Below are positions 7,607 to 14,647 of a stretch of 19,806 bases of DNA, in pieces. The stretch covers positions 1-19,806 of the forward strand of contig JAAYZQ010000187.1 of the NCBI GenBank assembly GCA_012514775.1, given 5' to 3'. Position 1 is the first letter of the stretch. Every line of letters starts with the position of its first letter. The notes beneath the pieces were generated by a model, which was not told where the DNA came from, did not search any database, and saw only the letters and a list, made by a program, of their open reading frames with translations. The position numbers were made by a program, and so were the translations under genes. This stretch comes from Anaerolineaceae bacterium. GTDB taxonomy: Bacteria > Chloroflexota > Anaerolineae > JAAYZQ01.

Positions 7607-9085
7607 GTGAGCGACAAACCGGTTCGCGTTCGCATCGCGCCCAGCCCTACGGGCTATCTCCACGTCGGCTCGGCCCGCACGGCGCTGTTCAATTGGCTTT
7701 TTGCCCGCAAGCACGGGGGCAAGTTCGTCGTACGCGTGGAGGATACCGACCGCACGCGCTTCAATCCCGAGGCCATTCCCGACCTGGTGGCCAGCCTGCG
7801 CTGGTTGGGGCTCGATTGGGACGAGGGCCCCGAGGTGGGCGGCGACTACGGCCCTTATGTCCAGTCGGAGCGGCTGCACCTGTATCAGCGCTATGCCGAT
7901 TGGCTGGTGCAAGAGGGCCACGCCTATCGCTGCTACTGCTCGCCGGCGCGCCTGGAAGGCCTGCGCGAGGCGCAGCGCGCCAACAAGGAGCAGATTGGCT
8001 ACGACAGGCGCTGCCGCACCCTCACTGCCACCGAAAGAGCCGAGGCCGAGGCCGAAGGCATTGTGCCCGTCGTCCGCCTCAAGGCCCCCCTGGAAGGCCA
8101 GACATCCTTTCACGACGTGGTGTATGGCACCATCACCGTCGAGAACCAGACCATGGAGGACGTGGTTCTGCTCAAGAGCGACGGCTTTCCGACCTATCAC
8201 CTGGCCGTCGTCGTCGACGACCACCTGATGGAGATCAGCCACATCATGCGCGGCGACGAATGGCTGCCCACGGTGCCCCAGCGCGTGCAGTTGTACAAGG
8301 CCCTGGGCTGGGAGCTGCCCATCTATGCCCATTTGCCCCTGATCCTGGCGCCCACGGGCCAGGGCAAGCTGAGCAAGCGCCACGGCGGCGTCGAGATCCG
8401 CGAGTTCCGCCGCGAGGGCTATCTGCCCGAGGCCATGGTGAACTACCTGGCCCGCGTCGGATGGAGCTATGACGACAAGACCGAGATCTTTCAGCGGGAA
8501 GAGCTGATCCGCTATTTTGACCTGTCGGGCATCAACAAGTCGCCGGCGCGCTTTTCCTACGAGCGGCTGGAGTGGATGAACGGCTACTATATCCGCCAGT
8601 TGAGCGCCCGGGAGCTGGCCGGGCGGCTGGTGCCGTTCATGGTGCAGGCCGGCTTCCAGGTGACCCAGGCCGACCTGGAACCCGTGGCCCCCCTGATCCA
8701 GGAGCGGATCAAGACGCTGAAAGAGGCGGTGGATAAGGCAGCCTTTTTCTTCCGCGAGGAGATGGCCTACGAGCCCGCCAACCTCGTGGGCAAAAAGATG
8801 AGCGTGGAACAGACGCGGCTGGCCCTGCAGCGGGCGCGCGAGACCCTGGCGGCGCTGCCCGATTTCGCGGTCGAGACCACGGAGCCGCCCCTGCGCGCCC
8901 TCGCCGACGAGTTGCAGCTCAAGGCCGGGCAGCTCTTTGGCGTCCTGAGGGTGGCTCTCACGGGCGAGCAGGTCTCACCACCCCTCCTGGAGACCATGGC
9001 CGTCCTGGGGCGGGAGCGATCGCTGGGGCGGCTGCGGCGGGCGGAAGAGCTGGCCACGACCCTGCCGGCGACTGGTGGGGCGTGA
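7607..9085 (+). CDS. gltX: Glutamyl-tRNA synthetase
   Basis: This 492-residue class I aminoacyl-tRNA synthetase charges tRNA-Glu with glutamate. The HIGH-type motif is in PSPTGYLHVGSART (His19-Val-Gly-Ser22) and the KMSKS loop is Lys254-Leu-Ser-Lys257 in GKLSKRHGG. A Cys-x-Cys-x24-Cys pattern begins at YRCYCSPARL and may bind zinc, as in some bacterial GltX. The helical anticodon-binding domain follows from about residue 320. The GTG start has AAGGAG upstream and the protein begins directly with the Rossmann strand VRVRIAPSPTG, as expected. Since glnS is also encoded here, this enzyme may be discriminating (tRNA-Glu only), but that cannot be read from sequence alone. Confidence 0.96.
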   Translation: MSDKPVRVRIAPSPTGYLHVGSARTALFNWLFARKHGGKFVVRVEDTDRTRFNPEAIPDLVASLRWLGLDWDEGPEVGGDYGPYVQSERLHLYQRYADWLVQEGHAYRCYCSPARLEGLREAQRANKEQIGYDRRCRTLTATERAEAEAEGIVPVVRLKAPLEGQTSFHDVVYGTITVENQTMEDVVLLKSDGFPTYHLAVVVDDHLMEISHIMRGDEWLPTVPQRVQLYKALGWELPIYAHLPLILAPTGQGKLSKRHGGVEIREFRREGYLPEAMVNYLARVGWSYDDKTEIFQREELIRYFDLSGINKSPARFSYERLEWMNGYYIRQLSARELAGRLVPFMVQAGFQVTQADLEPVAPLIQERIKTLKEAVDKAAFFFREEMAYEPANLVGKKMSVEQTRLALQRARETLAALPDFAVETTEPPLRALADELQLKAGQLFGVLRVALTGEQVSPPLLETMAVLGRERSLGRLRRAEELATTLPATGGA

Positions 9086-9091
9086 ACCAAC

Positions 9092-9120
9092 TTGCCAGCG
9101 CGGCAGTTATGTGTTAAAAT
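9092..9120 (+). promoter_or_regulatory. Promoter of glnS (extended -10)
   Basis: TTGCCA at 9092-9097, a 17-base spacer, and TAAAAT at 9115-9120, with TG at 9112-9113 in the extended -10 position. It begins seven bases after the gltX stop, so glnS is transcribed from its own start near 9127 and has an untranslated leader of about 150 nt. Confidence 0.72.
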
Positions 9121-9126
9121 TGCGAC

Positions 9127-9276
9127 TGTCGCTTGGGGGATAGACGGGTGGCAGGACGCACCCACGTCAAGCCCCCGTTCCGAGCCACGAAAACGGGCAC
9201 CCCGCGTGCCCGTTTCCGTATAGCAATCGCAGACGAGCACGTTCCTGGCCGGGCGTGCGAGAAGGAGAGAACAACG
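9127..9276 (+). promoter_or_regulatory. Structured 5' leader of glnS
   Basis: The leader contains a perfect 10-bp inverted repeat, AAACGGGCAC (9191-9200) and GTGCCCGTTT (9206-9215), with a 5-base loop. Before it is a second fold: GCTTG (9131-9135) with CAAGC (9168-9172) enclosing GGGTG (9146-9150) with CACCC (9159-9163). A second CACCC at 9199-9203 lies inside the 10-bp hairpin, so GGGTG has two mutually exclusive partners. No run of T follows the hairpin, so it is not an ordinary terminator. GAAGGAGAG at 9261-9269 is the ribosome-binding site. A regulatory role is inferred. Confidence 0.5.
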
Positions 9277-10962
9277 ATGAGCGAAATCGAGACGCCAACT
9301 TCGACTGACTTTATCCGCGAGGCTGTGGCGGAGGACCTGCGCACCGGGCGGTTCCAGTGGGTGCGCACCAGGTTCCCCCCCGAGCCCAACGGCTACCTGC
9401 ACATCGGGCACGTCAAGGGCATCAACATCCAGTTCGGCGTTGCCGCCGACTTTGGGGGCGAGACGAATCTGCGTTTTGACGACACGAATCCGGCCAAGGA
9501 AGAGGCGCACTACGTAGAGGCCCAGAAGAACGACATGCGCTGGATGGGCTACGATTGGGGAGACCGGGAATATTACGCCTCGGACTATTTCGAACAGCTC
9601 TACGAGTGGGCGGTCCAGCTCATCAAGGATGGCAAGGCCTACGTCGACAGCTTGAGCCCCGAAGAGATCAAGGAGTACCGGGGAGCCTTTGGCGTTCCGG
9701 GCCGCGAGAGCCCCTATCGCAACCGGTCCGTCGAGGAGAACCTGGACCTCTTTGAGCGGATGCGCGCCGGCGAGTTCGAGGAAGGCGCCTGCGTCTTGCG
9801 GGCCAAGATCGATATGCAGTCGGGCAACATGAACATGCGCGACCCGGTCATGTACCGCATCATCCACAAGCCCCACCATCGCACGGGCGACAAGTGGTGC
9901 ATCTATCCGATGTACGACTGGGCGCACGGCCAGTCCGACTCTATCGAACAGGTAACGCACTCCATGTGCGACCTGGGATACGAAGAGCACCGGCCGCTCT
10001 ACAACTGGTTCCTGGAGCAGTTGGGCATCTTTCACCCGCGCCAGATCGAGTACGCGCGCCTCGTCCTGAGCTACACAGTGTTGAGCAAGCGCTACCTGCT
10101 CCAGTTGGTCCAGGAGGGACACGTGGACGGTTGGGACGACCCGCGGATGCCCACGGTCGCCGGTCTGCGCCGGCGGGGCTACACACCAGAGGCCATCCGC
10201 GACTTCATGGACCGCATCGGCATCGCCAAAGCCGACAGTGTGGTGGACGTGGCGCTGCTGGAGTACTGTTTGCGCGAGGACTTGAACAAGCGCTCGCCCC
10301 GGGTCATGGCCGTGCTGCGCCCCCTGCGCGTCGTCATCGAGAACTATCCCGAGGGCCAGGTCGAGGAGCTGGAGGCCATCAACAATCCGGAGGACGAGAG
10401 CGCCGGCGTCCGCATGGTCCCCTTTTCCCGGGAGCTATACGTCGAGCAGGACGACTTTCGCGAGGACCCGCCGCGCAAGTGGTTCCGCCTGGCGCCCGGC
10501 CGAGAGGTGCGCCTGAAGCACGCCTACTATATCACCTGCAACGAGGTGGTCAAGGACGAGGCAGGAAACCCGGTCCTGTTGCAGTGCACGTACGACCCGG
10601 AGAGCCGCGGCGGCAGCACACCCGATGGCCGCCGGGTCAAGGGCACCCTTCACTGGGTGTCGGCCGCGCACGCCCTGGACGCCGAGGTGCGCCTCTACGA
10701 TCGACTGTTCAGCGTGCCGATGCCCATGGATGTGCCCGAAGGCGAGGACTGGAAGAAGAACATCAACCCAAAGTCGCGCGAGATCCTGTCGGACAGCAAG
10801 GTGGAGCCCAGCCTCGCCGGCAGCGAGCCGGGCAGCCACTACCAGTTCCTGCGGCTCGGCTATTTTAGCATCGATCCCGACTCGTCGGACGGCAAGCTGG
10901 TCTTTAACCAGACCGTGTCGCTGAAGGACACCTGGGCCAAGATCGAGGCCCAGAGCGCGTGA
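9277..10962 (+). CDS. glnS: Glutaminyl-tRNA synthetase
   Basis: This 561-residue class I synthetase joins glutamine directly to tRNA-Gln. The HIGH motif is intact (His42-Ile-Gly-His45 in [12 protein letters not shown]) and the KMSKS loop is Val268-Leu-Ser-Lys-Arg272. The fold signatures of the GlnRS group follow (LRFDDTNP, then YDWAHGQSD). The C-terminal third, from about residue 335, is the two-barrel anticodon-binding domain typical of GlnRS rather than the helical domain of bacterial GluRS. The frame is open to 9133, but ATG 9277, with GGAG nine bases upstream, gives the normal N-terminus. The cognate tRNA gene lies 118 bases downstream. GlnRS is patchily distributed in bacteria; many use the GatCAB amidotransferase route instead. 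Confidence 0.97.
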   Translation: MSEIETPTSTDFIREAVAEDLRTGRFQWVRTRFPPEPNGYLHIGHVKGINIQFGVAADFGGETNLRFDDTNPAKEEAHYVEAQKNDMRWMGYDWGDREYYASDYFEQLYEWAVQLIKDGKAYVDSLSPEEIKEYRGAFGVPGRESPYRNRSVEENLDLFERMRAGEFEEGACVLRAKIDMQSGNMNMRDPVMYRIIHKPHHRTGDKWCIYPMYDWAHGQSDSIEQVTHSMCDLGYEEHRPLYNWFLEQLGIFHPRQIEYARLVLSYTVLSKRYLLQLVQEGHVDGWDDPRMPTVAGLRRRGYTPEAIRDFMDRIGIAKADSVVDVALLEYCLREDLNKRSPRVMAVLRPLRVVIENYPEGQVEELEAINNPEDESAGVRMVPFSRELYVEQDDFREDPPRKWFRLAPGREVRLKHAYYITCNEVVKDEAGNPVLLQCTYDPESRGGSTPDGRRVKGTLHWVSAAHALDAEVRLYDRLFSVPMPMDVPEGEDWKKNINPKSREILSDSKVEPSLAGSEPGSHYQFLRLGYFSIDPDSSDGKLVFNQTVSLKDTWAKIEAQSA

Positions 10963-11009
10963 GGGGTGCCGGCCGGGCAGCGTCCGGCGGTCCTCAAGAA
11001 GCGCTGGAT

Positions 11010-11038
11010 TTGTCACGCGGGCCGTTTTGTGCTAATAT
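11010..11038 (+). promoter_or_regulatory. Promoter of tRNA-Gln (extended -10)
   Basis: TTGTCA at 11010-11015, a 17-base spacer, and TAATAT at 11033-11038, with TG at 11030-11031. Transcription should start near 11045, giving a pre-tRNA leader of about 36 nt. It has the same architecture as the gltX and glnS promoters. Confidence 0.72.
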
Positions 11039-11053
11039 TGGCCCGATGGCTGA

Positions 11054-11075
11054 GGCCGGGTGAAAGCACCCGGCC
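11054..11075 (+). other. Perfect hairpin in the tRNA-Gln precursor leader
   Basis: GGCCGGGTG (11054-11062) pairs perfectly with CACCCGGCC (11067-11075) around an AAAG loop. It ends five bases before the mature tRNA 5' end. No T-run follows, so it is unlikely to be a terminator. It would fill most of the short pre-tRNA leader and could affect RNase P access or precursor stability. Confidence 0.6.
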
Positions 11076-11080
11076 CACGA

Positions 11081-11154
11081 TGGGGGATCGTCTAGCGGCA
11101 GGACACGTGACTCTGGATCACGGCACCGGGGTTCAAATCCCTGTCCCCCAGCCA
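11081..11154 (+). tRNA. trnQ: tRNA-Gln (anticodon CUG)
   Basis: The 74-base gene folds as a full cloverleaf with encoded CCA (11152-11154). The acceptor stem TGGGGGA pairs with TCCCCCA. The anticodon stem CGTGA/TCACG encloses the loop CTCTGGA, giving anticodon CTG, which reads CAG. The T loop is GTTCAAATC. It carries features known to help bacterial GlnRS recognise tRNA-Gln: a weak first pair U1-A72, discriminator G73, and U35 in the anticodon. It sits directly behind glnS. Confidence 0.97.
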
Positions 11155-11155
11155 A

Positions 11156-11183
11156 AAAAGGGCTCCCAAACGGGAGCCCTTTT
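11156..11183. terminator. Bidirectional Rho-independent terminator
   Basis: GGGCTCCC (11160-11167) and GGGAGCCC (11172-11179) form an 8-bp GC stem with an AAAC loop, flanked by A-run and T-run. On the + strand four T follow the stem, ending tRNA-Gln transcription. On the - strand six T follow, ending the convergent rloB-like transcript whose stop codon is 34 bases away. Confidence 0.9.
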
Positions 11184-11217
11184 GTAGTAAGCCGGCGGTC
11201 TGGGCGGAGTTGGTGAC

Positions 11218-11874
11218 CTATCGGTCATTGAGCAGATCGCGGATGCTGTGCACCAAGACGTCGACGCCTGTGCTGGGGTTGGGAAAGGTTTGCCAGGAGT
11301 CGGAAGCATTTTGTCGCAGCCTATCTGCATTGGCCAGGGCATCGGCCAGCCTCTCCTTCAGCTCATCGAAAACGGGACGCGCCTTTTCATAGCCCGGAAG
11401 GTGTGTCTGCAGCTCTCGAAAGCACTCGTCCGCCGTGCCAAAGGGACGGTCCGTACACACAAAGTGTAGAATATACCAGTACTCGAACGCAGGATTGGAC
11501 ACCGCCAACTCCAGGCCTTGCGAGCGCGAGGCGGCCACGGCCTGTTGAAAAGGAGCCTCGGCGGCACGGCACTCGGCATCGAACACGCACCACACCTCGT
11601 CTCGCTCATCGTCAAGCTCCTTCTTTTGTCGAATGCCCTCCTGAACAATATAGGTGGGAGCACTCCGGCTCTTGACGATCTTGATGTCGATGCTGGAGAG
11701 ACGCTGCTCCTTGCGCAGCGCCTCAAAGTACAACGGCTCTGTCTTCTCGCCCTCACAAACGATCACGAGTCTCTTCAGAGGTTGTCTGCGGCCGGGCCGG
11801 CGGCGCAGTGCCCCCAGCGGCCTGGGATTGCCGAACCCAGAGCTCTTGCCGGATGGTTTCCTATGCTTCGCCAC
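11218..11874 (-). CDS. RloB-like protein (Toprim-type, putative nuclease)
   Basis: This 218-residue protein matches the RloB family pattern. A basic N-terminal tail leads into LVIVCEGEKTEPLYFEAL (Glu41 and Glu46), the first Toprim-like motif. VWCVFDAE carries Asp99 and Glu101, the acidic metal-binding pair (D-x-E here rather than D-x-D). SNPAFEYWYILHF at 126-138 is the family's NP-x-F-E motif. Such folds bind divalent metal and often cut nucleic acid. GTG 11874 is chosen because GGTGA lies six bases upstream; TTG 11880 is the alternative. It overlaps the end of the upstream ATPase gene by 14 bases, so the two are coupled. RloB proteins are commonly paired with RloA-type ATPases near restriction loci. 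Nuclease activity is inferred. Confidence 0.8.
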   Translation of the reverse strand: MAKHRKPSGKSSGFGNPRPLGALRRRPGRRQPLKRLVIVCEGEKTEPLYFEALRKEQRLSSIDIKIVKSRSAPTYIVQEGIRQKKELDDERDEVWCVFDAECRAAEAPFQQAVAASRSQGLELAVSNPAFEYWYILHFVCTDRPFGTADECFRELQTHLPGYEKARPVFDELKERLADALANADRLRQNASDSWQTFPNPSTGVDVLVHSIRDLLNDR

Positions 11875-13159
11875 TATCAATCACCGAGTGAGCAGGCGAG
11901 CCAAGGAAAGGAATAGCACCGTACCTGCCTTGCAAGTATCCCTTCTCCAGCGCCTCATCCTTCCTGGGCCGATATTCCAGCAGGGAGTACGCAACCGATG
12001 CTCCGTCGCGGTTTTTCTCGACGAGCCAGATCTGATCTCGGCGAAACAGAGAAGCGCTCAGTAATGTGGTGTCGTGCGTGTTAAAGATGAGCTGGGCATT
12101 TTGGGGATTGCTCTCGGGATCGTGAAAGAGCTGCACCAACCATCGGACCAGTAGTGGGTGCATGCTTGCGTCCAGTTCATCGACAATGAGCACGGCACCA
12201 TCCGCAATGACCGAAAGAGTCACGGCACTCAAGCAGAAGAACTGACGTGTGCCGTTCGACTCTGTTTCCATATCGAACCTAATGCGGCCTTCAGTGCCCT
12301 GGTGAAAAACTCCTACTGATATCTGTTTTACTGAGCTTGCAGCATCGGCCGCCAGAGCTGTGAGAAATGCCCTGAGCTCATCAGGCACCTGGTCTGGAAG
12401 AGTATCCAACTGGAGCGGGTTCACCTCAATGTCAACATCCACGATACCGAGATCGGCACGCACCAGCATCCTTTTTAGATCTGCAAGCAATGCTGGCCGC
12501 TCCTCCACGATGCGGCACGGAATCCCCAAGTTTCCAGAGTCTTCGTGAGCATCCAGGCTCTTGAGTTGCTTCGAGAACCATCCGTAAACCACCGTCAACT
12601 GTGGATTGTTGAACCTGGCGCTCACCGACAGAAACAAGGCGTTTGGGCGCGTGAACTCCCTGAGCTTTTCCTTTTCACCGCGCAAATGCGGGCCAAACTC
12701 GTAGCTCTCTGATCCATCCTCGTTAATGGAGCGAGAAAAGAGTTTTCGAGGACGGCCTTTAGGGTAGGACGTCAGCCACTCCTGATGCACTTTCGTTTCA
12801 TCAACTGCAAAGCCGTACTGATAGATCGTACCTTCCTGTAGAAAAGTGAGTTCAAACAGGCTGGGAGAGTGCGACGTCTCACTTTCCAGCAGAAAGGGAC
12901 TGACCTCGATCTTTTCGCTTGGTTCCTTCGTGGCAGAGGAACGCACAAAGTGCCTGACAAATATGAGTGCATCTAGCAAATTTGTCTTGCCCGAAGCATT
13001 TGCACCATACAGTACCGCGCTCTTCAAAACGCGCAGTTTCTTGTCACCTGGCAACTCGACCACGTTTTGGGGGAGTGAGTGATCTGCACTCGCAACCAGG
13101 CTAAGTACTTGTTCGTCCCGGAACGACTTGAAGTTTTTGAGGCGAAACTCGATTAGCAT
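11861..13159 (-). CDS. RloA-like AAA/ABC-type ATPase (COG1106 type)
   Basis: This 432-residue SMC/ABC-like ATPase has Walker A YGANASGKT at residues 51-59, an ABC-signature-like ESNGTRQFF, Walker B VLIVDELDAS with Asp327 and Glu328, and the H-loop NTHDTTLL. N-terminal IEFRLKNFKSF is typical of the AAA_15/AAA_21 families. The short middle region has no long coiled coil. ATG 13159 is chosen because AGGAGG (13165-13170 on this strand) lies just upstream; the earlier GTG at 13165 lies within that site. Such ATPases sense invasion or power a partner effector in systems such as OLD/Gabija, Septu and PARIS. Here the partner is the RloB-like protein. Base composition is visibly less GC-rich than in the neighbours, which suggests transfer. 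Confidence 0.85.
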   Translation of the reverse strand: MLIEFRLKNFKSFRDEQVLSLVASADHSLPQNVVELPGDKKLRVLKSAVLYGANASGKTNLLDALIFVRHFVRSSATKEPSEKIEVSPFLLESETSHSPSLFELTFLQEGTIYQYGFAVDETKVHQEWLTSYPKGRPRKLFSRSINEDGSESYEFGPHLRGEKEKLREFTRPNALFLSVSARFNNPQLTVVYGWFSKQLKSLDAHEDSGNLGIPCRIVEERPALLADLKRMLVRADLGIVDVDIEVNPLQLDTLPDQVPDELRAFLTALAADAASSVKQISVGVFHQGTEGRIRFDMETESNGTRQFFCLSAVTLSVIADGAVLIVDELDASMHPLLVRWLVQLFHDPESNPQNAQLIFNTHDTTLLSASLFRRDQIWLVEKNRDGASVAYSLLEYRPRKDEALEKGYLQGRYGAIPFLGSPAHSVIDSGEA

Positions 13160-13183
13160 TGCCACCTCCTAATTACAGAGGCA

Positions 13184-13212
13184 ATTATACGGCAAATCTG
13201 CAAATTTGTCAA
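13184..13212 (-). promoter_or_regulatory. Perfect consensus promoter of the ATPase/RloB module
   Basis: Read on the - strand: TTGACA (13212-13207), a 17-base spacer, then TATAAT (13189-13184). Both boxes and the spacing are the exact sigma-70/sigma-A consensus. The start point should lie near 13177, leaving a leader of only about 18 nt that consists largely of the AGGAGG ribosome-binding site. The palindrome CAAATTTG (13201-13208) overlaps the -35 box, and TTACGCGTAA (13250-13259) lies further upstream; either could be an operator. Confidence 0.85.
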
Positions 13213-13315
13213 GATATTTAGGGGCAAACATTGATCATGTGGCAAGTTGTTACGCGTAATCCGGGGATAAACTGCAAGACTCCCGCGCGAGGCGATCCAA
13301 TAGAAGTGGCAACGA

Positions 13316-14647
13316 CTAGGGTTGTGTATAGCGGGCAAACGCCTCCCCTACGAAGGTGAGCCGCCCTGAGTTGGGATCGAACAGGTCGCCCGTGGGGTAG
13401 CGATCGTCCTGGAGGCTGAACCAGCACCAACGCTGCACGAGGCGGCCGCCGTCCGCGGGATAGCCCAACGCAGGGTCCCGGAGCGTGCGCATGATCTCGA
13501 AGGTGCCCAGCATGAACTGGCGGACGGCCTCGGGAGGAAAGCCGTACTCGTTGGGCATGAGAATGCCATATTCGGTGACGATGAGGGGCTTGTTCTGCTG
13601 GCCCCGCTCCTTCATCCAGCGCCGGAACTCGACGAGCTGCCGGCGAAACAACTCCAGGTCGTCGTGGTCGCCGATCTCGTACAGGCGCCCGGCCGCGTCG
13701 TCCATTCCGGGCGGAATGTCCACCCCCCAACTGCCCCGCTCCTCTCGAAGCACGAAATTGTGCACGTTCCAGACGTCGACGGGCATCTCTTGCCCGTAGC
13801 GCTGGCGGTAGACCTCCAGGATGCGGTCGAGGTAGCGCAGGCGCAAGGGCGTCGGCTGCGAAACGCCGCCGATGGCCACCTGGCAGGTGGGATCGCGGCC
13901 TTTGAGGAGGGCATAGAGGCCATGGTAAGCCTCGGCATAGGCCTCGGCTGTGACGCTGTCTTGCCACTTGACGTCGGGCTCGTTCCCGATGAGCCACAGG
14001 GCACCGGGCAGTGCATCCACGGCGGCCAGGAGGGCGTCGCCGGAGGGATGGATCTGCCCGTCCTGGAGGCGGATCATGGGCATGTAGCTGACCCCGCCCG
14101 AGCGAAAGCCGGCAGGTCGCACGGCCCAGTCCAGGTACCAGCCAAAGCCCAACAGGTTTGCGATCTCGGCGGTGACCCGCTGGCCCCCAGTGCCCAGCCC
14201 CACCCGCTCGCGCAAGGAATAGAGGGAGGCCGGCACTGTCGTCGGCGTGGCGGGTAGCGCCGAGGGCAAAGGGGTTGGGGCCGGAGTCGGGCTTGCCGGG
14301 GAGCTGGGCAAGGGTGTCGAGGTGTCGGTTGCCCGGGGCACCGGCGCGGCAGGGTCCTCTTCGGGCGAGGGCAGCGGGGCGGCCGTGCTCACCGCCGCCG
14401 TGGTTCCAGGCGTCGAGGCGGTGACGACGGCGGGCGGCGGGCTCGCCGTGGGAGACGGGGTGCCGGTCGGTGGTGGGGGAAGGATCGGCTCGGTGAGGGT
14501 CGGCTGCGGGGTGGTCGTGGAAAGAGGTGTGGCCCGCAGAACAGCCAGCCCTCCGGGGCGCAAGGCGGCGAACAGCCCGCCGGCCACGAGGGCCAGGCCG
14601 CCGGCCAGAAGGGCCAGGGCCAGAACCGTGCTCGCCCGCCCTCTCAC
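13316..14647 (-). CDS. Membrane-anchored glycosidase-like protein, clan GH-A type
   Basis: This 443-residue protein has an uncleaved or signal-like hydrophobic segment (about residues 7-30), a Pro/Thr/Ser-rich linker (about 40-143), and a barrel-type glycosidase domain. Glu223 in LIGNEPDV fits the acid/base of clan GH-A enzymes and Glu359 in LIVTEYGIL fits the nucleophile. Their spacing of 136 residues and the strand contexts are typical of the fold. The family cannot be fixed by eye (GH39 or GH5-like are candidates), and neither can the substrate. GTG 14647 overlaps the upstream stop as GTGA, so translation is coupled. It is paralogous to the gene at 17679-19806. It probably acts on extracellular polysaccharide at the cell surface. 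Confidence 0.75.
   Translation of the reverse strand: MRGRASTVLALALLAGGLALVAGGLFAALRPGGLAVLRATPLSTTTPQPTLTEPILPPPPTGTPSPTASPPPAVVTASTPGTTAAVSTAAPLPSPEEDPAAPVPRATDTSTPLPSSPASPTPAPTPLPSALPATPTTVPASLYSLRERVGLGTGGQRVTAEIANLLGFGWYLDWAVRPAGFRSGGVSYMPMIRLQDGQIHPSGDALLAAVDALPGALWLIGNEPDVKWQDSVTAEAYAEAYHGLYALLKGRDPTCQVAIGGVSQPTPLRLRYLDRILEVYRQRYGQEMPVDVWNVHNFVLREERGSWGVDIPPGMDDAAGRLYEIGDHDDLELFRRQLVEFRRWMKERGQQNKPLIVTEYGILMPNEYGFPPEAVRQFMLGTFEIMRTLRDPALGYPADGGRLVQRWCWFSLQDDRYPTGDLFDPNSGRLTFVGEAFARYTQP

Noticed and set aside
9141..9165. T-box-like sequence in the glnS leader
   Set aside because: GGGTGGCA resembles the start of the T-box consensus, but the following bases (GGACGC) do not match its ACCGCG part, and no terminator with a T-run follows.
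10968..10988. Terminator after glnS
   Set aside because: GCCGG and CCGGC can pair, but the stem is only 5 bp with an 11-base loop and no T-run follows.
13249..13264. parS-like chromosome partition site
   Set aside because: TGTTACGCGTAATCCG shares only the left part of the parS consensus and mismatches at several conserved right-half positions.
11081..13320. Integration of the ATPase/RloB module into tRNA-Gln with flanking att repeats
   Set aside because: No second copy of the tRNA 3' end is visible near 13170-13320 and no integrase is present. Only composition and position suggest transfer.
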